Shown one piece after another: positions 8,952-12,210 of a stretch of 12,210 nucleotides of DNA. The position numbers and the translations under genes are program-made. The notes under the pieces are model-generated. The model saw nothing but the letters and a program-made list of their open reading frames with translations. It was not told the DNA's origin and did not search any database. The first letter of the stretch is position 1, and each line of letters starts with the position of its first letter. The stretch comes from Cerioporus squamosus (Eukaryota; Basidiomycota; Agaricomycetes; Polyporales; Polyporaceae). The stretch is taken from NCBI GenBank assembly GCA_022592435.1, contig JABYQS010000849.1, positions 1-12,210 on the forward strand. The letters are read 5' to 3'.

Positions 8952-10171
8952 CGACACGAGGAGATTAGGCTAAGGTCTATGGGGACGGGCACGCCTGGCG
9001 CAGCACATGGTCTTCTCTTCCACGGAGCCACGCGTGTCTTCTTTACCATGCCTTATTTCACCCATTATTATTCCTGCCCCGGCTTATTCGCAGTGCGGTG
9101 CACGCCGTTTCAATGCCATCAGCCCCATCACATCCATCCGTCCGCCCCCCATCGCTATTCCCGTCCGCGTGCTCCCAAGCCCATGTGCCGACCGTATCTC
9201 CTCCATCCCCGCCCATTCCCCGTCGCTTTCCCGGCCCCGTCCTCGCTGCCGCGCCCGACGTGCTCTCGCCACGACGACCTGCGCTCCCGACGCCCGAGCC
9301 CGCTGGGCACACTTGGCTCCGCCGCCCCTGGCCGCCATGGAGGCCCGCTTGCCTCGCCGCGTGCATCGTGATCATGGCCTTCGCGCTCTCACCCACCTCA
9401 CACTCCCATACGAACGTTCGCTACAGTCTCCGCTCCCTCGGATGCGCCTGTCACAGCTCCCACCGGCCCATCCTCAGTGCGGCCTGTTGGCCTCCCCGTT
9501 GCCTGATTTCGCCGGCCCAGCGTGAAGGGCACGTCCGTGTCCCTTTCGGACGCGCTCTCGATCTCCCTGACTGACGCCGCCGCGCAGCCATGGCATGCGC
9601 CCATATGCTCCCGGTCAAACTCCAGGCACATGCGCTCCCTGATCCACACCCGGCCGTGCACGATCTCCCCAAGACCAGGAACCGGACAGCCCCAGCAAGT
9701 GCGTGACGACTGCTCGATGCGCAGGCCGACGGCAGCAGCATCGGGTCTCGGAACTGATGCCGTCTTCTCCTCGACTTCTGGACAGCAAATTCGCCACGGC
9801 GAGCGACGTGTCGCGTTGTGTGCAGGCCCATCCAGATCCCCGTCGCCTCCCACCGCCGGCATCCCCTTTTCTGGCATCCGCACCTCCGGAGCCTAACACC
9901 GTCGCCACTCCTGCGATTGCGACATCGTGGTTCCCTGCTTCGGAGGCTTCGAAACCTTCCACATCGACACCGCGCTCTTGATTCGCTACGTTGACTGACA
10001 GCGCCGCCGTAACTAACCCAATACCCAGAAAACGCCACGGCAATTGCGGACAAGCTTATCAAACACTCGCCTCCGTTAACCCTAAGTAGCTATCGCCGTC
10101 TCTTCTGTCCTGCATGGGTTCCACATATTTAGCACCGCGAGTGGACTGAACTCTGTGTTGCTGCTTCTTCA

Positions 10172-10197
10172 CACATGTGGACCATGTCGCACATGTG
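10172..10197. repeat. Pair of CACATGTG palindromes
   Basis: The octamer CACATGTG, itself a perfect palindrome, occurs at 10172-10179 and 10190-10197, starts 18 bp apart. Each contains E-box-type CANNTG half-motifs (CACATG and CATGTG), which bHLH factors can bind; the two copies could also pair as a hairpin. The site lies just past the 3' end of the UTP6-like gene in the unassigned interval. Confidence 0.35.
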
Positions 10198-10328
10198 AGG
10201 ATGCGTACTTGGTGTACTCGGACTACCTAGAATCATCATGCGTGCACGACACGGTGACTGACTGCGCATCACAAAGTTCAAACGATGTATCTGCATAATA
10301 TGATCGAACCCCGGAAGTGCATTGCGTA

Positions 10329-12210
10329 TTATGTCGTGAGGCGATGACAGCAGCCTGTGGCCCAGACTGCATCTACACTACAACGCAACGTCTCCTCCGC
10401 AGCGGCGTCGTCGAACCATGCCGCAGAAGGAACCTCCTCGGAATTCATTGTGCCATCCTCGGGGCCGTCCAGAACGCTCTTCCAACGACGCTCAACGGCC
10501 TCCCCGGCAGCCTCCCCGAGCACACTCCGCGCCCGCGCGACGACCGCCACCGCATCCTTGCTCCTCCCGCTGCGCAGCAACCATGTGGCCCACGCAACCG
10601 TCGCCTCCGCGCCGTCAGTCTGTCGCCAGAACTCGTAGACGGCCCGTATCACGCGCTCGTCCCCATCCGCGTCCCCGAAAGAGCTTCTGGGGGAATCAGC
10701 CCCACCAGCGGACGTGCTAGCAGAGTAGCGACGTCGCTGTCACCACCCGCTTCCTGCCTGAACACTTCGGCCCACACCCGCGCGGAAGGCGCATACGCTG
10801 ACCCTATCTGCGCACGCGTGCAAGTCGCGCTTCAGCGGATGCTGAAAGATCCCCCGCACGTTCGCAATATGGCGTTGTTGTCCGACGTGCGGCGTGGGGG
10901 TGCTTGTGCGATCGTGGCTGGCGCGGAGGTGATCCGGAAGCGATGCAGCAGCGCGCGGTGCGATGCCGCTGCGTACCGTATCAGGAGCACCTCATGGAGC
11001 GCGCTCGCCGCCGCCGGTTCCCGGATAAGCGAGCTCTCGTGAAGCAATTGCTGTGCAAGGCGAAAGGGCGGGGACCGCACCAGTCCCGGGTCAGATCCTC
11101 CGAGGTCGCCGCGTAAAGCCTGGTGTACTCACCTCGAGCAGTTCGACGTCAGCCTGTATGTCTGCGTCTTCAGTTTCGCTGCTAGCGTTGGTGCGCCGCT
11201 GGGGCTAGAGGGGAGTCGGTTTGCGGGCTCGAGCCCCCAGAGCCACACGTCTTGGACGCGATCGCCCGTGGCGTGCTTCCGAGCCTCTCCCCACGCGTCT
11301 CTATCTCGTCCTGGGTCGCAAACTGGCGTTCTGCGCCAAGGCGTGCTAACCATACGGCCGTGCTGGAGGGTGCTCTTGTCGTGTGTTTGCGTGCGATGCG
11401 CAGGATCTTCTCCGGCGAGTTCGGTTTTGCGGGAAGCAGCCCGGAGCCGAGCGACGCGTGGTGTGACGAGAGCAGCCGTATGTGTGCCGCGAGTAGACCG
11501 GGTGGGACAGGGGCGGGGAGCTGGCGTATCAGGATGTGGAGGGACGTGATCAGGTAGGCCTTCTGTCGGTCGGGGAGCAGGCGGTTAGCACGACATCCCC
11601 ATGTGACACGTTAGGATACACGAGAAAGAACGATCGACTGCTGCGAATCCCCGCAGGTGCCCAGTTTGATCGAGGCCCGAGCTCGGTATGCGACTGTCAG
11701 CACGGAATACGTGCGTATGTCGCATGAACCGCGAAGACACGTCAACCGCAGACAGGAATGATGGATTCGGTACGGGCGAGTCCCAACTCGGACGTAGACC
11801 GGGCGCAACCCTTCCGGTCAGGGACCCGTACGCAGCAGCACATCAGGGAAAGAAAGGCTTTCAGGCAGGAACTCACCAATGTGTCATCAACGTCCTTCCC
11901 ACACCATTCCTCGACAAAATCCGCGTACACGGCCGCAACCGGTGGCGACACTGGGCCCCCGGTGCTTCTGATGTACGCCAATAGTTGCTCGTTTGCGTCC
12001 TTCAGTGCATCGACCAGCGGTTCCCCCACGAGGTCTGCTTTCAGATGCCGCGTCGCCGATAGCTTGATGGCGGCAGGGTCCGAAGGTAACGTCTGGTGGA
12101 GGAGTGCATGCAGATGGTCGAGAAGAGATTCTCGAAGTGATGGCGGAGAAGGATATGCGGATATGAGCTCATGTAGAGAAGTGAACAGCTCGATTTTCGG
12201 TATTGCTGAG
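10329..12210 (-). CDS. UTP6: UTP6-like U3 snoRNP / SSU processome HAT-repeat protein (C-terminal part)
   Basis: UTP6 is a nucleolar scaffold of the U3 snoRNP needed for 18S rRNA maturation; it is built from HAT (half-TPR) helices. The gene enters from the right edge on the minus strand, so the N-terminus is outside. Model: 12210-11877, 11562-11133, 11050-10977, 10917-10860, 10807-10733, 10655-10329, about 430 aa. Helical segments in order include LHELISAYPSPPSLRESLLD, AAVYADFVEEWCGKDVDDTL joined to KAYLITSLHILIRQLPAP, EKILRIARKH then TAVWLARLGAERQFATQDEI, VQDVWLWGLE, DVELLEQLLHESSLI, SARVWAEVFRQEAG, and RVIRAVYEFWRQTDGAEATV. The spacing of Trp-containing helices resembles the C-terminal half of animal UTP6. 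Exon 11562-11133 has 430 nt where phase needs a multiple of three: its best-conserved parts sit in three frames. The last introns use weak sites (10656-10732 has donor GTCGCT and acceptor GACGAG). Family assignment is good but not certain; exon details in the middle are tentative. Confidence 0.72.
11563..11876 (-). other. Long intron of the UTP6-like gene
   Basis: Consensus donor GTGAGT begins at 11876; acceptor GACAG ends at 11563, preceded by a good branch site (GTGCTAACC) about 20 nt upstream. It joins KDVDDTL to KAYLITSLH in phase 0. At 314 nt it is much longer than the other introns (50-80 nt). Stop codons interrupt every extended frame I followed, and no snoRNA box C/D pair was evident. 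Confidence 0.75.

Larger units (their letters stand above)
8457..10328. other. 1.9 kb without a recognisable gene, upstream of the kinase
   Basis: This interval separates the kinase start from the stop of the UTP6-like gene, both on the minus strand. The part nearest the kinase (8457 to about 9050) behaves like promoter and leader: a pure minus-strand pyrimidine tract, and a consensus GTGAGT donor near 8881 that could begin a 5' UTR intron. From about 9060 to 9560 the plus strand is C-rich and G-poor. Open frames exist on both strands (minus 9398-9883, 161 aa; minus 9451-10062, 203 aa; plus 9007-9525, 172 aa), but none shows a domain or motif I know. They overlap one another and may be GC-driven. 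I found no tRNA, snoRNA or repeat element. Confidence 0.55.

Noticed and set aside
8823..9525. Plus-strand open frames upstream of the kinase (172-182 codons)
   Set aside because: Translations are Pro/Arg/Ser/His-rich low complexity that follows local C-richness; no start context, splice pattern or motif supports them.
10808..10976. Three extra one-base deletions in the UTP6-like gene
   Set aside because: Two introns of 59 and 52 nt restore the frame with consistent phases, which needs fewer assumptions.
10317..11042. 241-codon plus-strand open frame
   Set aside because: Antisense to the UTP6-like exons; the minus strand carries recognisable HAT-type helices and splice signals.
11563..11876. 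Possible C/D-box snoRNA in the long UTP6 intron
   Set aside because: A CTGATGT resembling box C and several CTGA strings occur, but without a proper box C, terminal stem or sensible spacing.

Overview
This window looks like nuclear DNA from a filamentous basidiomycete, probably an Agaricomycete. The reasons are GC-rich sequence, protein-coding genes cut by many short introns (mostly 50-80 nt, GTGCGT/GTACGT/GTGAGT-type donors and CAG/TAG acceptors), tiny first coding exons and compact intergenic spaces. All genes were identified by reading conserved protein motifs in the translated sequence; no database search was possible. Exon boundaries were built by hand from splice signals, codon phase and family continuity.

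Layout, left to right. (1) 1-1102, minus: 5' part of cytoplasmic isoleucyl-tRNA synthetase, cut by the window edge, with one unexplained single-base frame break near position 75. (2) 1103-1709: promoter of that gene plus the 3' side of the next one. (3) 1710-2385, minus: complete four-exon gene for 60S ribosomal protein L12 (uL11), 165 aa. (4) 2386-2728: short divergent promoter with a CCAAT box and a GC-rich box. (5) 2729-3832, plus: five-exon PHO80/PCL-type cyclin, about 272 aa. (6) 3833-4952: convergent 3' region without a recognisable gene. (7) 4953-8456, minus: five-exon Ksp1/Ran1-type serine/threonine kinase, about 1087 aa, with a long disordered C-terminal region. (8) 8457-10328: 1.9 kb without a recognisable gene, including the kinase upstream region and its polypyrimidine tract. 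(9) 10329-12210, minus: C-terminal two thirds of a UTP6-like HAT-repeat protein of the U3 snoRNP/SSU processome, entering from the right edge. Exons in its middle need either two single-base frame breaks or an unusual intron.

Functionally the five genes are housekeeping and growth-control genes: translation (IleRS, L12), ribosome biogenesis (UTP6), and nutrient/cell-cycle signalling (a cyclin of the Pho85-partner class and a Ksp1-type kinase). Their adjacency is suggestive but nothing in the sequence shows they act as a unit. I see no mobile element, CRISPR array, tRNA, rRNA or evident novel system. The observations most worth checking are the reading-frame breaks in two essential genes, some ambiguous splice choices, and the unassigned 8.5-10.3 kb interval.
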